Of a stretch of 64,000 bases of DNA, positions 1 through 9,800 are shown piece by piece. Source of the DNA: Ligustrum vulgare (taxonomy: Eukaryota; Streptophyta; Magnoliopsida; Lamiales; Oleaceae). The notes beneath the pieces were generated by a model. That model saw only the letters and a list, made by a program, of their open reading frames with translations, did not search any database and was not told the origin of the DNA. The DNA lies in NCBI GenBank assembly GCA_963555705.1, contig OY743190.1, positions 14,359,501 to 14,423,500 on the forward strand, written 5' to 3'. The translations under genes were made by a program, and so were the position numbers. The stretch's first letter is position 1; each line of letters opens with the position of its first letter.

Positions 1-1140
1 CATAAGAATTCTTGCCACCTAAGTTCGGTAACATTCTTGTGTCTCCTATGTTTATGAGGATTTGCCACGAAGTTCGGTAAAATTCCTATCTTTCCATATG
101 TTTATGAGGATTTACCACCTAAGTTCGGTAAAATTCCTGTCGCATATGTTTATGAGGATTTCGATCCTATCTTATGTTATGATGCAATTGATCCCTATGA
201 ATTTCAGAAAATTATGCTTGGTATACTTACTACATAAGAATTCTTACCACCTAAGTTCGGTAAAATTCTTATGTTTATGAGGATTTCGATTTTATCCTAT
301 GTTATGATGAAAACTTACTGTGATTTTACTGTTATTATGATAAGAATTCTTGCCACCTAAGTTCGGTAAAGTTCTTGTATGTTTATGAGGATTTAAATCC
401 TATCTTATGTTATGCTTTCAAAAAGAAATTATGCTTGACATAATTAAAATGTTTTTATAAGTATATGGTTTTCAAAGAGATGTTTTCAAAGAGCTGTTTT
501 CAAAGAGATATTTTCAAAGAGCTGTTTTCAAAGAGATATTTTCAAAGAGCTGTTTTCAAAGAGCTATTTTCAAAGAGATGTTTTCAAAGAGCCTATTATT
601 TTCACAATATGTCTCGTGCTGTAATGCACAATATGAGTTTTATCAAGAGCAGTTTTATAAAGAAGCTCTATCAATGCCCGTTTTATAAAGAGCCGGGATT
701 TATGTGTTTAATCATCTTATAAATTAAATTAATTTGCGATGAGTCTACTGAGTATTTCCCCCATGAAATACTCACCCTACTTTTTAACAGTTTTGCAGAT
801 TTCGGAGACGGTGGCGAGCGATGAATGATGGTGGCAATAATCGTTGAACGGTTGAAAGTTTGACGTTAATGATTTCCGTATTTTCCAAACAATCGAATAA
901 TTTAGAGAAGTTCATTTATTTGAGAAATTATGATATTGGCAATTTCTTTACAATATTAATGGTTCGATTTACTATTTCAAATGGTTTCATAAATGTTTTC
1001 AATTTTAGCGGCCATTACAGTTTATTTAATGTTGCCAAAATATGAATTTCAATTATTTCTTCCGTAAAAAAAATATTATTCGAAAAATTTAGACAGAAAA
1101 TGACGTAGTGAATCGGGTATACGGAACTCGGGGCGCTACA
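1..1140 (+). repeat. 5' LTR, 3' portion only
   Basis: This matches 6525-7663 almost base for base, so it is the last ~1.14 kb of an LTR whose first ~2.1 kb lies before the window. It contains about five copies of a motif beginning CCACCTAAGTTCGG (near 17, 66, 117, 248 and 354), each followed by TATGTTTATGAGGATT. It also has a 14-bp tandem array at 469-594. None of its short ORFs looks like a protein gene. Confidence 0.85.
469..594 (+). repeat. 14-bp tandem array in LTR (nine units)
   Basis: Nine head-to-tail 14-mers of the form TTTTCAAAGAG followed by ATG, CTG, ATA, CTA or CCT. The paired copy in the 3' LTR lies at 6993-7118. The array is in frame (14 x 3 = 42) only every third unit, so it is not a protein repeat. 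Confidence 0.9.
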
Positions 1141-1143
1141 AGT

Positions 1144-1155
1144 TGGTATCAGAGC
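1144..1155 (+). other. Primer-binding site, initiator tRNA-Met type
   Basis: TGGTATCAGAGC lies three bases after the 5' LTR end. It matches the primer site used by many plant LTR retrotransposons. It is a priming site and not a tRNA gene. Confidence 0.85.
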
Positions 1156-2076
1156 TAGTCTGCGTTTCTGTAGACTGGAAAAATTTTCAAAAAGAATTTT
1201 CAAGAAATATTTTCCATTATAAAATTTTATTGATGAAGATTGCCACTGCCATCATTCGTTCCACCAACTCTGAGGTAAAGAAGTTTATGATGTTTAAAGT
1301 TATTTCAGTATTTCGAATACTCATTTTATTGATTTATGAGAAAGAATGAAGAGTATTTCGGATACTTATGATTTATGAGAAATAAGAATGTATTTCTTCG
1401 AAAATAATGATGTTGTTATGCTTTGTCATAACTTATATGCTTTAATGTATGATTATGAGAAATTTTTTTTAAGAAAACGAGTGTTGAGCATAATGGGAAT
1501 AATATGATTTTATTGAGAATTAAGTAATGGATATTATGTTGAGTTAATTTATTATGCCTCTATGTTGAAGAGAAATTTATTATGAAGTTTGGCTTTGTGA
1601 ATAAATTTTGGGAATATGATTTATGGCATATATTTATAAGTATGAGTAACTTTTGAGCCAATTAAGGTATGAAAGGAAGTAATATTGTGATATTGAAAAA
1701 TATGATTTGAAATTTCTATGTTGAGGAATTATGAATTGAATTATGGGATATTTTGATGATATTGAAGTGTTGGAATCGTTTTCAATATTTTTAGATCGTT
1801 GTGATCAAATGTGGAGTTATTTATTATTGTGAGTTATGAAGTATGCTTATGGTTTGGAATAAGTCCAAATTACAAGGGAGACTCTGTCCAGAATTTTATC
1901 ATTTGGAATTAAGAGCATAATATGATAAGCATCCACTAAAGGAATTAAGGTTAGACATGCAAGATCATTTACATCACAAACGAGATTTAGTAGATGATAG
2001 CAGAGATTTTATTATTTTCTCATAAGGAGAACACACGAAAGCATAAGAGAAAAACATGGAAAGATCCTCAGAATGA

Positions 2077-2295
2077 GAGATGTGTTTCCGGAGTAGCCGT
2101 ATCCTACCACCTCTGATCTTTTGAGGAAATAGAGAAAACCTTCAAAGAGGTGTGTTTCGAGAGTAAGAATACTCCGTAATCTACCACCTGGAATCTTTGA
2201 AGTACACACAAGATTTAAACATTAAGGAAATCCTAGTAAATGGAGGGGTGTCTCGAGAGTGAGAATACTCCGTACTCTACCCCCACCTATTCTAA
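2077..2295 (+). repeat. Three degenerate ~75-90 bp direct repeats
   Basis: Three related blocks begin near 2077, 2149 and 2242. Each has a GAGRTGTGTTTC-like start, a central AGAATACTCCGTA-like core and a CTACCACCT-like end. They lie just beyond the 3' end of the antisense LOG-like ORF inside the retroelement interior. I see no protein in them. Confidence 0.55.
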
Positions 2296-2298
2296 GAT

Positions 2299-2952
2299 TC
2301 AAAGAGTTAAATTTACATTAACCGGACTCCATTTTCGCTTGATTCCCCTTCCTTGCGACCAATCTATTTTAACTCCTGCTGGATCTTGTATTGAGATATA
2401 TGACTGCAGCTTATCCAGTAGTTCATCAATAGTAGGAGCAGAAATAAGAAGCCTTCTGGAAAATGGAGAGATGAATCCCTGTTCCACAGCATAATCAAGA
2501 AAGGTTAACAAACCATCAAAGAAATTGTTAACATTCAGAAGCCCAATAGGCTTAGTATGGAGATCTAGTTGAGCCCACGAGGTAATGTTAAAGATTTCTT
2601 CTAAGGTACCAAAACCTCCGGGCAGGGCTATAAAGGCATCAGAACCATATAGCATACAAGTTATGCGTTCATGGATGGATAAGGTTTGAACTTCATGCCC
2701 TCGTGTTTTGCCTGCAACATCTACCAAAGGGACAGGTATGACACCGATTACTTTTGATTTCTCTGCAAGAGCAGATTGGGAAACACAACCCATTAGACCA
2801 CTGCTACCACCCCCATACACAAGAGTGATACCTTTTTCCCCCAGTTTCTTTCCAAGATCTACAGCCGCTTCTAGATAACCGAAGCCTTTCCCCACTTTTG
2901 ATCCACAAAATACACAAATAGTTTTGATCTGTCGAAGTTTTGGTGCTTCCAT
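2299..2952 (-). CDS. LOG-like cytokinin riboside 5'-monophosphate phosphoribohydrolase, intronless, inside a retrotransposon
   Basis: An uninterrupted 217-aa ORF, typical LOG length. LOG enzymes release active cytokinin free bases from cytokinin nucleoside 5'-monophosphates in the cytosol and nucleus. Visible signatures are the Rossmann start CVFCGS (residues 13-18), the glycine loop GGGSSGLMG (47-55) and the family motif PGGFGTLEE (111-119; most plant LOGs have Y where this has F). An Arg (R96) is kept in the segment before DAFIALPGG, but the Lys that normally follows it is replaced by Ile, so activity is uncertain. The start is chosen because ATG sits in a good plant context (AAGATGG) and directly precedes the conserved domain. 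Plant LOG genes are normally split by several introns. The continuous frame, antisense inside an LTR element, suggests capture of a spliced mRNA. Confidence 0.88.
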   Translation of the reverse strand: MEAPKLRQIKTICVFCGSKVGKGFGYLEAAVDLGKKLGEKGITLVYGGGSSGLMGCVSQSALAEKSKVIGVIPVPLVDVAGKTRGHEVQTLSIHERITCMLYGSDAFIALPGGFGTLEEIFNITSWAQLDLHTKPIGLLNVNNFFDGLLTFLDYAVEQGFISPFSRRLLISAPTIDELLDKLQSYISIQDPAGVKIDWSQGRGIKRKWSPVNVNLTL

Positions 2953-3147
2953 CTTTAATAGTAAAGAAGGGAAAACTTACGAAGAAGATGTGATTTTGGG
3001 ATGCCTGAACTATGAAATATGTTTGGCTATTTAAAGCCGGAAAAAATTTACTGTTTTTGATTGATTCTGAAAAAGTAAAGATTCACTTTTTGACAAAATC
3101 GGCCAACTTTTGACTATTTTATCAAAGATATCATCTTTCGGTGATTT

Positions 3148-3240
3148 ATTTCCAGCTTTATCAAACCTCGAGAAAAGAAAAATATATTTATTTCCAGCTT
3201 TATCAAAACTCGAGAAAGGAAAATATTTTTTTATTTCCAA
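3148..3240 (+). repeat. Two-copy ~42-bp direct repeat
   Basis: Two near-identical units, each containing ATTTCCAGCTTTATCAAA followed by CTCGAGAAA, begin near 3148 and 3190. They lie between the two antisense ORFs and give rise to a spurious repetitive short ORF. They could be part of the 5' leader of the antisense LOG-like ORF. Confidence 0.7.
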
Positions 3241-3429
3241 AACGCGTTAAAGAAAATAGCAAAATATTTTAAAAAGCATATCAAAAGATTTACCTTATAT
3301 CATTGCTGAACTGCCAGAAGCCTCATTTTGTAAAACAGACTGGCAAACAGGATCTTTTGCTATTATATTTTGGAGACTATAACGATTTTTGTCCTCGTTA
3401 AACTGAGCATATAAGGAGAGAAGTTCACG

Positions 3430-3861
3430 TTATACATAACCACTTGGGTGCGTCTCAAGAGTCAGTCGAATATCATCCAAAGACTCCTTACTCAGTCCAC
3501 CCTTTATGAATTCGATTTTATCATCCCGATTAGTAGAAGAATATCCTACTGATTTGCAACGAGTATTACAGTTCCAACGAGCACATTTGTAGCAACCACC
3601 CAGTCTCTTTGCTCTTCGTTTCTTTGCAAACGTGCTTTTGCCTAAACCAGGCATGTGTTTAGGAAATGTTGATGGTAATTCACCAGATAGTCGAACCTTT
3701 GCTTCTATCAACCAGCGAACATCTTCTGGAATATCATGAGCCATTAGCAACCTCAATCTTTCGAGCCTTATTTTATAGATCTTTCTCAGATCATTCATAG
3801 GAAGACTGGAATAATACTTGCGAATGTTAGAAAGAATGATATTCATTGTTTGATGATTCAA
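3430..3861 (-). CDS. Small basic cysteine-rich protein, resembling flexivirus nucleic-acid-binding protein (possible endogenous viral element)
   Basis: A complete 143-aa ORF on the same strand as, and upstream of, the LOG-like ORF. The N-terminal ~65 residues look helical and basic. A glycine/serine stretch then leads into a strongly basic run (KKRRAKR, residues 80-86), followed at once by four cysteines at 90, 93, 98 and 102 (C-x2-C-x4-C-x3-C). A basic run immediately before a compact cysteine cluster, then a short conserved-looking C-terminal segment, is the layout of the cysteine-rich nucleic-acid-binding proteins of carlaviruses and relatives (Betaflexiviridae). The cysteine spacing here is tighter than I would expect for that family, so homology is a hypothesis. 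The alternative is a retroelement-specific zinc-knuckle protein. No stop codon or frameshift is visible. Confidence 0.45.
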   Translation of the reverse strand: MNHQTMNIILSNIRKYYSSLPMNDLRKIYKIRLERLRLLMAHDIPEDVRWLIEAKVRLSGELPSTFPKHMPGLGKSTFAKKRRAKRLGGCYKCARWNCNTRCKSVGYSSTNRDDKIEFIKGGLSKESLDDIRLTLETHPSGYV

Positions 3862-4417
3862 CCTCTTCTCAGCATGAACTATTTAAAAGCGCAAAGGATC
3901 TGAGTGAATCCGCGTGATGTTGTGACCAGCAAGAAAGCGCAGGATTATTTTAATGAAAAGAGGAGACAAGAAGTAATGCGCTGTTAAATTTTATCGATAA
4001 AGGAGATTTGATTGGAGATTTGGAATATTTTCTTGGATTATGGGTACTGATATTTTGTTTTAATAATGATAATCTTGGTATAATGTGATGATACGTGGAA
4101 AGTAAAATGAGTACCGTATTGAATCAGAATTCATACGTATATACAAGTGAAAGAAATACTTTGCAGGAAATGTGGTGACATTTAAGTATAGAATCTTAGT
4201 TTTGGGAGATATTTGTTTACTGAATTTTGGGTTACAAATATTGGAAAGATAAGTTGATGATATTATGTTGATATGTTTGGGTATATTACGTAGAGAAAAT
4301 ATTCAGGTAATTCTTTGATTATTTTGGGAATTTTCGATGATAAGAAGAAGAGATTCTGATTAAGTATTCAGAAATTTTAAGATTAAGTAAGTTTAATTTC
4401 GAGGACGAAATTATTTT

Positions 4418-4430
4418 AAGGAGGTAAGAT
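4418..4430 (+). other. Polypurine tract before 3' LTR
   Basis: AAGGAGGTAAGAT immediately precedes the inferred 3' LTR start (TATAGCGACC). It follows a GAGGACGAAATT block that commonly precedes the polypurine tract in plant Ty3 elements. Confidence 0.7.
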
Positions 4431-7400
4431 TATAGCGACCCAGAATTTTTATGCAATAAATAATTATTTTAATATTTAGAAAATTGTGTCGCTACTATTT
4501 CATTTATTATTTTGAAATTAATGCCGCGACGGATTCGTCTAGCCAAGTCAAGAAATATCGAATTTGTTCGATTTTAAATTTAATATTCGAATTTCTAAAA
4601 TTATATTATTTTAATTATTTATTCAAAGTATTATTTTCAAAAATCTTTCTAAAATCCAAATTTTTCCCACATGTCTTCTTCTTTACACCAAGACAACAAT
4701 TCTTTATACAAAAACATCATCATTTTTATACAAATAAATATTACACCTAATTCTACACTATCATATTCTATAGTACCAACTCAATACATATTCTTCCCCA
4801 TCACAACTCACGTTCCCCACCTTGTTTCCTTCTTAATTATTCTTTCCATCTCATTGTGTACAATCAACAAGCATCTCCACACATGAACAATTGGAACACC
4901 TCAAAAGCATCATCATTATCATCACTTACACTACTCTTTCCAGCAAGGTAAAATGCTTTCTTCTCCTTTATCACCAACTCCACATACCACAATTTCGGAC
5001 CCATCCATTTTCAGATTTCCACAATTCAATATATATAAACATCATCATCATCACTACCACAATTATCAGTTGCAGCCCCAAACCATAACCACGAAACTTA
5101 TGAATCATCAGCATCATCACCTCATTCCAACTGCAGTTCCTTTTCTGCAGCTAGACAACCAAGCATCATCAGTCCTCCTCCACCACCAGCAGCTCTAATG
5201 TCAAGCAACAATACTTCAATCCCCAATTTTTGCAATCACCATAACATCAAAACCACCTCAAACGCCCCACTGCCATTTCAGCCACTAGCAGCTCCACCAT
5301 GACCGTCACCACAGTATCACCAAACTCATTATCATCATCACCACCCACTTCGAAACCACCCAGCTGCACCACAACACCACCAAAATCAACCCCAACAGCC
5401 TACTGCCCAACATCTACCCTCGGTTTAGAACCAAATCAAAACCCAAAATCAACCCAAACCCAAGAAACAGAGTAACCAGATAATCACCTACCTCAAATGC
5501 CGGATTTTTCGCCGGAAATTAACCATCTTAAATCGCGATTTTGTTTCGGTTCTTCGCACCAATCAACCCCAAACTCGCACCTAAACTTCCTCAAATCAGA
5601 AACCCACTTTGACCGCAGCTCACCGCCTCTATGCGCTGGCATTTCGCCGGCGAAATCGACAGATTTTCGCGAAGGAGTCCTCTCGCCTGTTGCTGCTGAA
5701 ATCGCGCGAGAGAGAGATCGTGAGAGAGTGAGTGAGTTATGAGAGAGAGAAAAGATCTGAATGATATATTATTTATTTCCAAAATTTGCAAATCAGTCCC
5801 TAACGTTTTTAATTGTTTCAAATCAGTCCTTCAGTTTTAAAAAAACTATCATTTCAGTCCCTTAAGTTTTAAATGATTTTATTCAGCCTTCATATTATTT
5901 CAGCCCTATAATAATATTTATTTGAGCTTCGACTCAAGTTTCAAAAGTATTCATTTGAGTCCCTCAACTATCAAAAGTATTCAATTTAATCCCTCAACTT
6001 TCAAAGTATCTATTTTAGTCCCTGAACTTTCAAAAGTATTCATTTTAGTCCCTCAACTTTCAAAACATCAATTTTAGTCCTCAAATTATAATTTATCATT
6101 TTGAACTATATATTCGATAGACTAAAGTGACTTATTGGCTAAGACGAAGCGTACGGAGAATTTAAAGAAATTGAAGTCATTCCCGCTCAACTTTGCACTC
6201 GTCGGATTTGAGGTAGACTCGCACTTATTAATTGATTTAAATTATGATTTCATATGAATGTCATGTGACTTGTGAAAGTCAATTTTTAAGAAAAACAAGT
6301 ATGTTTTTATGAAAGGTAAATATACCTTATGTTGTTATGAAAAGTAAGTATGTTTTTATGAAAAGAAAATATACTTTATGTTTTTACGAAAAGTAAGTAT
6401 ACCCTATGCTTCACGAAAATGTTTTTTTGGATCATTGCTATGAAATCAATCTACCAAGATTGTTTTGGGTCCCATATGATAAGTTATGATATGTTAAGGG
6501 GACCGGAGTTTTAGTAGCGCTACACATAAGAATTCTTGCCACCTAAGTTCGGTAACATTCTTGTGTCTCCTATGTTTATGAGGATTTGCCACGAAGTTCG
6601 GTAAAATTCCTATCTTTCCATATGTTTATGAGGATTTACCACCTAAGTTCGGTAAAATTCCTGTCGCATATGTTTATGAGGATTTCGATCCTATCTTATG
6701 TTATGATGCAATTGATCCCTATGAATTTCAGAAAATTATGCTTGGTATACTTACTACATAAGAATTCTTACCACCTAAGTTCGGTAAAATTCTTATGTTT
6801 ATGAGGATTTCGATTTTATCCTATGTTATGATGAAAACTTACTGTGATTTTACTGTTATTATGATAAGAATTCTTGCCACCTAAGTTCGGTAAAGTTCTT
6901 GTATGTTTATGAGGATTTAAATCCTATCTTATGTTATGCTTTCAAAAAGAAATTATGCTTGACATAATTAAAATGTTTTTATAAGTATATGGTTTTCAAA
7001 GAGATGTTTTCAAAGAGCTGTTTTCAAAGAGATATTTTCAAAGAGCTGTTTTCAAAGAGATATTTTCAAAGAGCTGTTTTCAAAGAGCTATTTTCAAAGA
7101 GATGTTTTCAAAGAGCCTATTATTTTCACAATATGTCTCGTGCTGTAATGCACAATATGAGTTTTATCAAGAGCAGTTTTATAAAGAAGCTCTATCAATG
7201 CCCGTTTTATAAAGAGCCGGGATTTATGTGTTTAATCATCTTATAAATTAAATTAATTTGCGATGAGTCTACTGAGTATTTCCCCCATGAAATACTCACC
7301 CTACTTTTTAACAGTTTTGCAGATTTCGGAGACGGTGGCGAGCGATGAATGATGGTGGCAATAATCGTTGAACGGTTGAAAGTTTGACGTTAATGATTTC

Positions 7401-7663
7401 CGTATTTTCCAAACAATCGAATAATTTAGAGAAGTTCATTTATTTGAGAAATTATGATATTGGCAATTTCTTTACAATATTAATGGTTCGATTTACTATT
7501 TCAAATGGTTTCATAAATGTTTTCAATTTTAGCGGCCATTACAGTTTATTTAATGTTGCCAAAATATGAATTTCAATTATTTCTTCCGCAAAAAAATATT
7601 ATTCGAAAAATTTAGACAGAAAATGACGTAGTGAATCGGGTATACGGAACTCGGGGCGCTACA
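4431..7663 (+). repeat. 3' LTR (about 3.23 kb)
   Basis: The start is inferred from the polypurine tract and from similarity to the end of the inverted solo LTR near 21766 (reverse complement TGTAGCGACCGAGAATTTT). The end is fixed by the match to 1140. Contents: a CAT/CAC-rich low-complexity stretch (about 4880-5440); a GA-rich stretch near 5705-5750; a run of imperfect repeats around AGTCCCTCAACTTTCAAAA (about 5930-6080); a TATGTTTTTATGAAAA repeat cluster (about 6298-6400); then the part shared with 1-1140. Short ORFs inside are unconvincing. No target duplication can be tested because the left end is outside the window. Confidence 0.8.
6993..7118 (+). repeat. 14-bp tandem array, 3' LTR copy
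   Basis: The same nine-unit TTTTCAAAGAG array as at 469-594, with identical unit order. This supports very recent duplication of the two LTRs by reverse transcription. Confidence 0.9.
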
Positions 7664-8867
7664 AAAGAAGAATCCCAAAAACTGTGCTAAATGACAAGTA
7701 TGATTATCATTTCTTATTTATTATAGAGGAAAAGAATGTGGTGCCCCTTCAAGGCACAAAGGGCTAGCCCTCACTTTGTGTCTTGAAGGGCTCCATAAGA
7801 GTATTAGAAGAGTTCTCTTATTATAGATTCACATAATAGTGAAGAATAAAATTTTAAGGTTGCAAGTGAAATAGTTGGGTTACTAGAAGCGTGAGGGAAA
7901 GCCCACATTACGTTAATTAAGCAATTATTTTACTTATTATCAAAAAAAATAAGAGCCAAATGGGCAAAACCACAGACGACATAATATCGTCACACGAGAT
8001 TAGTACTAAATTAAGATCGTATATATTAATGAACAAAAACTTAACTTTTTTTTCTGACAAATGTATAGTTATCTTGCCTACTTCAACGTACTAAACATGT
8101 TATTGAGGTCGGTTTCGAGAAAAAAAAAAAAAAAAAAAACAAGCGTTAGTGAAGATGGGATGCAAATAATTAGCACTATGGATCTTTAGGTTGTGAGGCT
8201 GGCATGATTAGGATTTAGTTTGACCAAGATTGGGTTCCACCAATTAAATAATTCACCTAATAAAACTTATTATGTTATTAGAAAAAGGATTTGGTAGCTT
8301 CACGGCACATTTCAACTGACAAATGTTGAAAATTCATAAACGTTAACAGCGCAGAGGTCGCAAGTTCGAATGTGATATCCAGACCCTGATCAGTTTAGAA
8401 TATAACCTGCAATTTACATCCTTTGCCAATTCCGAGGATAGGGACAGTGAAAGCGCCTAAGGTTGCCGTTCAACCTTTTAAAAGAAGGATGTGGTAGTAT
8501 GTGAAGTTGATGTGGTAGTATGTGAAGTTGTAGTGAATATTGACTAATCACTTTTTCATCTTTTTACTGTGAGTTGTATCTTGGTTTAAAAAAATATATT
8601 CTAGAACTTATTAGTAAATACCCATAACTTATTAGTGATTCAAAAAAAAAAAAAAAAAAAAAAAGAGAGAGAGAGAGAGAGAGGGAGAATTGTATTTTTC
8701 AAAATCTGTCAGTCAAGTAATAAAAGAATACTTGTCTTGAAATCCAATGAATGAAAAATTGAAGTTTAGATGACGAGAAATATAAGTCTATTCATTAGTA
8801 CAATTTCAGTTTTCTATGCATTAGTACAGTTGAAGTTAGACATGTTCTGGTATGAGAATGGGTAAGT
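7664..8867. other. Intergenic stretch, no gene seen
   Basis: AT-rich DNA with homopolymer A tracts near 8119-8139 and 8642-8663, the latter running into a (GA)n tract. A 21-bp unit (GATGTGGTAGTATGTGAAGTT) is duplicated in tandem at about 8488-8529. Around 8350-8380 a short GTCGCAAGTTCGAAT string vaguely resembles a pol III B box, but no complete SINE or tRNA can be supported. Confidence 0.6.
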
Positions 8868-9490
8868 TGTTGAAACCTAAACACAGATAATAGCAATTTG
8901 ATAAGTGCCGGAATCTCATTCGCGAGCCTAAATGACGAGTAGAGCTAAAAAAAAATGTTAAGTTGCGGAACCTAATTATTTGATTCGATAATTAGATGAG
9001 GTAACAATGGGATAAGGACGAAAATCCTAGTTAAATACAATTTAGGATATTGTATTCTTATAAAATTTTATGAAGGAATTAGAGTCCTTATCTAATGTAG
9101 ATTTACTTCTATTAAAAAATTGGAATCTTTTTTTAATTTAGACTTGACTTTAGGTAATTAGAGTCCTTGAGTAATGTAGATTTACTCCTATTGAAGAGTT
9201 AGAATCCTCATAATATTTGGATTTGACTTTATTAGATAATTAAAATCCTTGTGTAATGTGGATTTGCTCATATTCAATATTATAAATAGAGGCGATTCTT
9301 AGACTTTTATCGTCCATCAAATAGGGATAAAAAAAAAAAAAAAAAAAGAGAGAGATTACTGCAATGACAAAGAGAACGTAGTTTCACATCGAGGCGAACT
9401 TTTATAAATATTATGTTTCTTGATTATTATTTTTTTATTCATATTAACTGATTTATATAAAAATAAAATTAGGATTCCTAATTCTCAACA
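8868..9490 (+). repeat. Candidate solo LTR
   Basis: The segment begins TGTTGAAACC and ends TTCTCAACA, giving TGTTGA/TCAACA inverted ends as in LTRs. It has a TATA-like box (TATTATAAATAGAGG, about 9280-9294) in a U3/R-like position. Three imperfect ~80-bp repeats around TCCTT..GTAATGTAGATTTACT occupy about 9075-9280. The flanks (TAAGT and AAAGG) are not a target duplication, so this could be a decayed or rearranged LTR. Confidence 0.35.
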
Positions 9491-9704
9491 AAAGGGGGGG
9501 AGTGGGGGCCAAAATCCCATATAAACTTGGGAAATTTTTCTCTTAATACAGAACCTTCCCCACCAAACTGCAACTACTCACGTCCCACCATCCAGTATTA
9601 ATTAATTAAGTCTATAATAAGAGACCCTTCTGTTCATCTTTATTTTTCCCATAAGCTTCTTTTCTTTCCAACAAATCAAATCATTTTCCATGCCTCTTCC
9701 TCAT

Positions 9705-9712
9705 TTATAAAT
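9705..9712 (+). promoter_or_regulatory. Possible TATA box of the DOMON-b561 gene
   Basis: TTATAAAT lies about 90 bases before the chosen ATG at 9801, a plausible distance for a plant promoter with a short leader. It is sequence-based only; AT-rich surroundings make chance matches likely. Confidence 0.35.
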
Positions 9713-9800
9713 TCACAATTAAAGCTGATCAATTTATATTATATTCCTCTGTAAACTCCAAATTTCCTGAAGATCTACAGTGGGAGGAAAGAGAAGAAAA

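Larger units (their letters stand above)
1..7663 (+). mobile_element. Non-autonomous LTR retrotransposon with antisense cargo ORFs (left end outside window)
   Basis: Bases 1-1140 recur at 6525-7663 with only about one substitution and one 1-base indel, both near the 3' end, so they are parts of two LTRs. The LTR end (GGGGCGCTACA) at 1140 is followed by an initiator-Met primer-binding site (TGGTATCAGAGC), and a purine-rich tract precedes the 3' LTR start at about 4431 (TATAGCGACC, a TG-to-TA variant). The interior (1141-4430, 3.29 kb) has no gag, protease, RT or integrase. It carries two complete ORFs on the opposite strand: LOG-like (2299-2952) and cysteine-rich (3430-3861). The block just before the polypurine tract (GAGGACGAAATTATTTTAAG) resembles the 3' end of Tekay/Del-type Ty3 elements, so I infer a Ty3-derived LARD-like element mobilised in trans. 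The left target duplication is outside the window; the right flank is AAAGA. Confidence 0.85.

Noticed and set aside
62..280. 72-aa ORF repeated at 6586-6804
   Set aside because: It arises from the CCACCTAAGTTCGG repeat units in the LTR. Being duplicated simply reflects the LTR pair.
465..722. 85-aa ORF over the 14-bp array
   Set aside because: A low-complexity translation of the tandem repeat with no protein-like features.
4953..5198. His-rich ORF in the 3' LTR
   Set aside because: CAT/CAC low-complexity DNA. The frame breaks soon after and no domain is visible, though a captured leader cannot be excluded.
8285..8480. Possible SINE or tRNA-like sequence (GTCGCAAGTTCGAAT)
   Set aside because: Only a weak B-box-like string; no convincing A box, tail or target duplication, and no tRNA cloverleaf.
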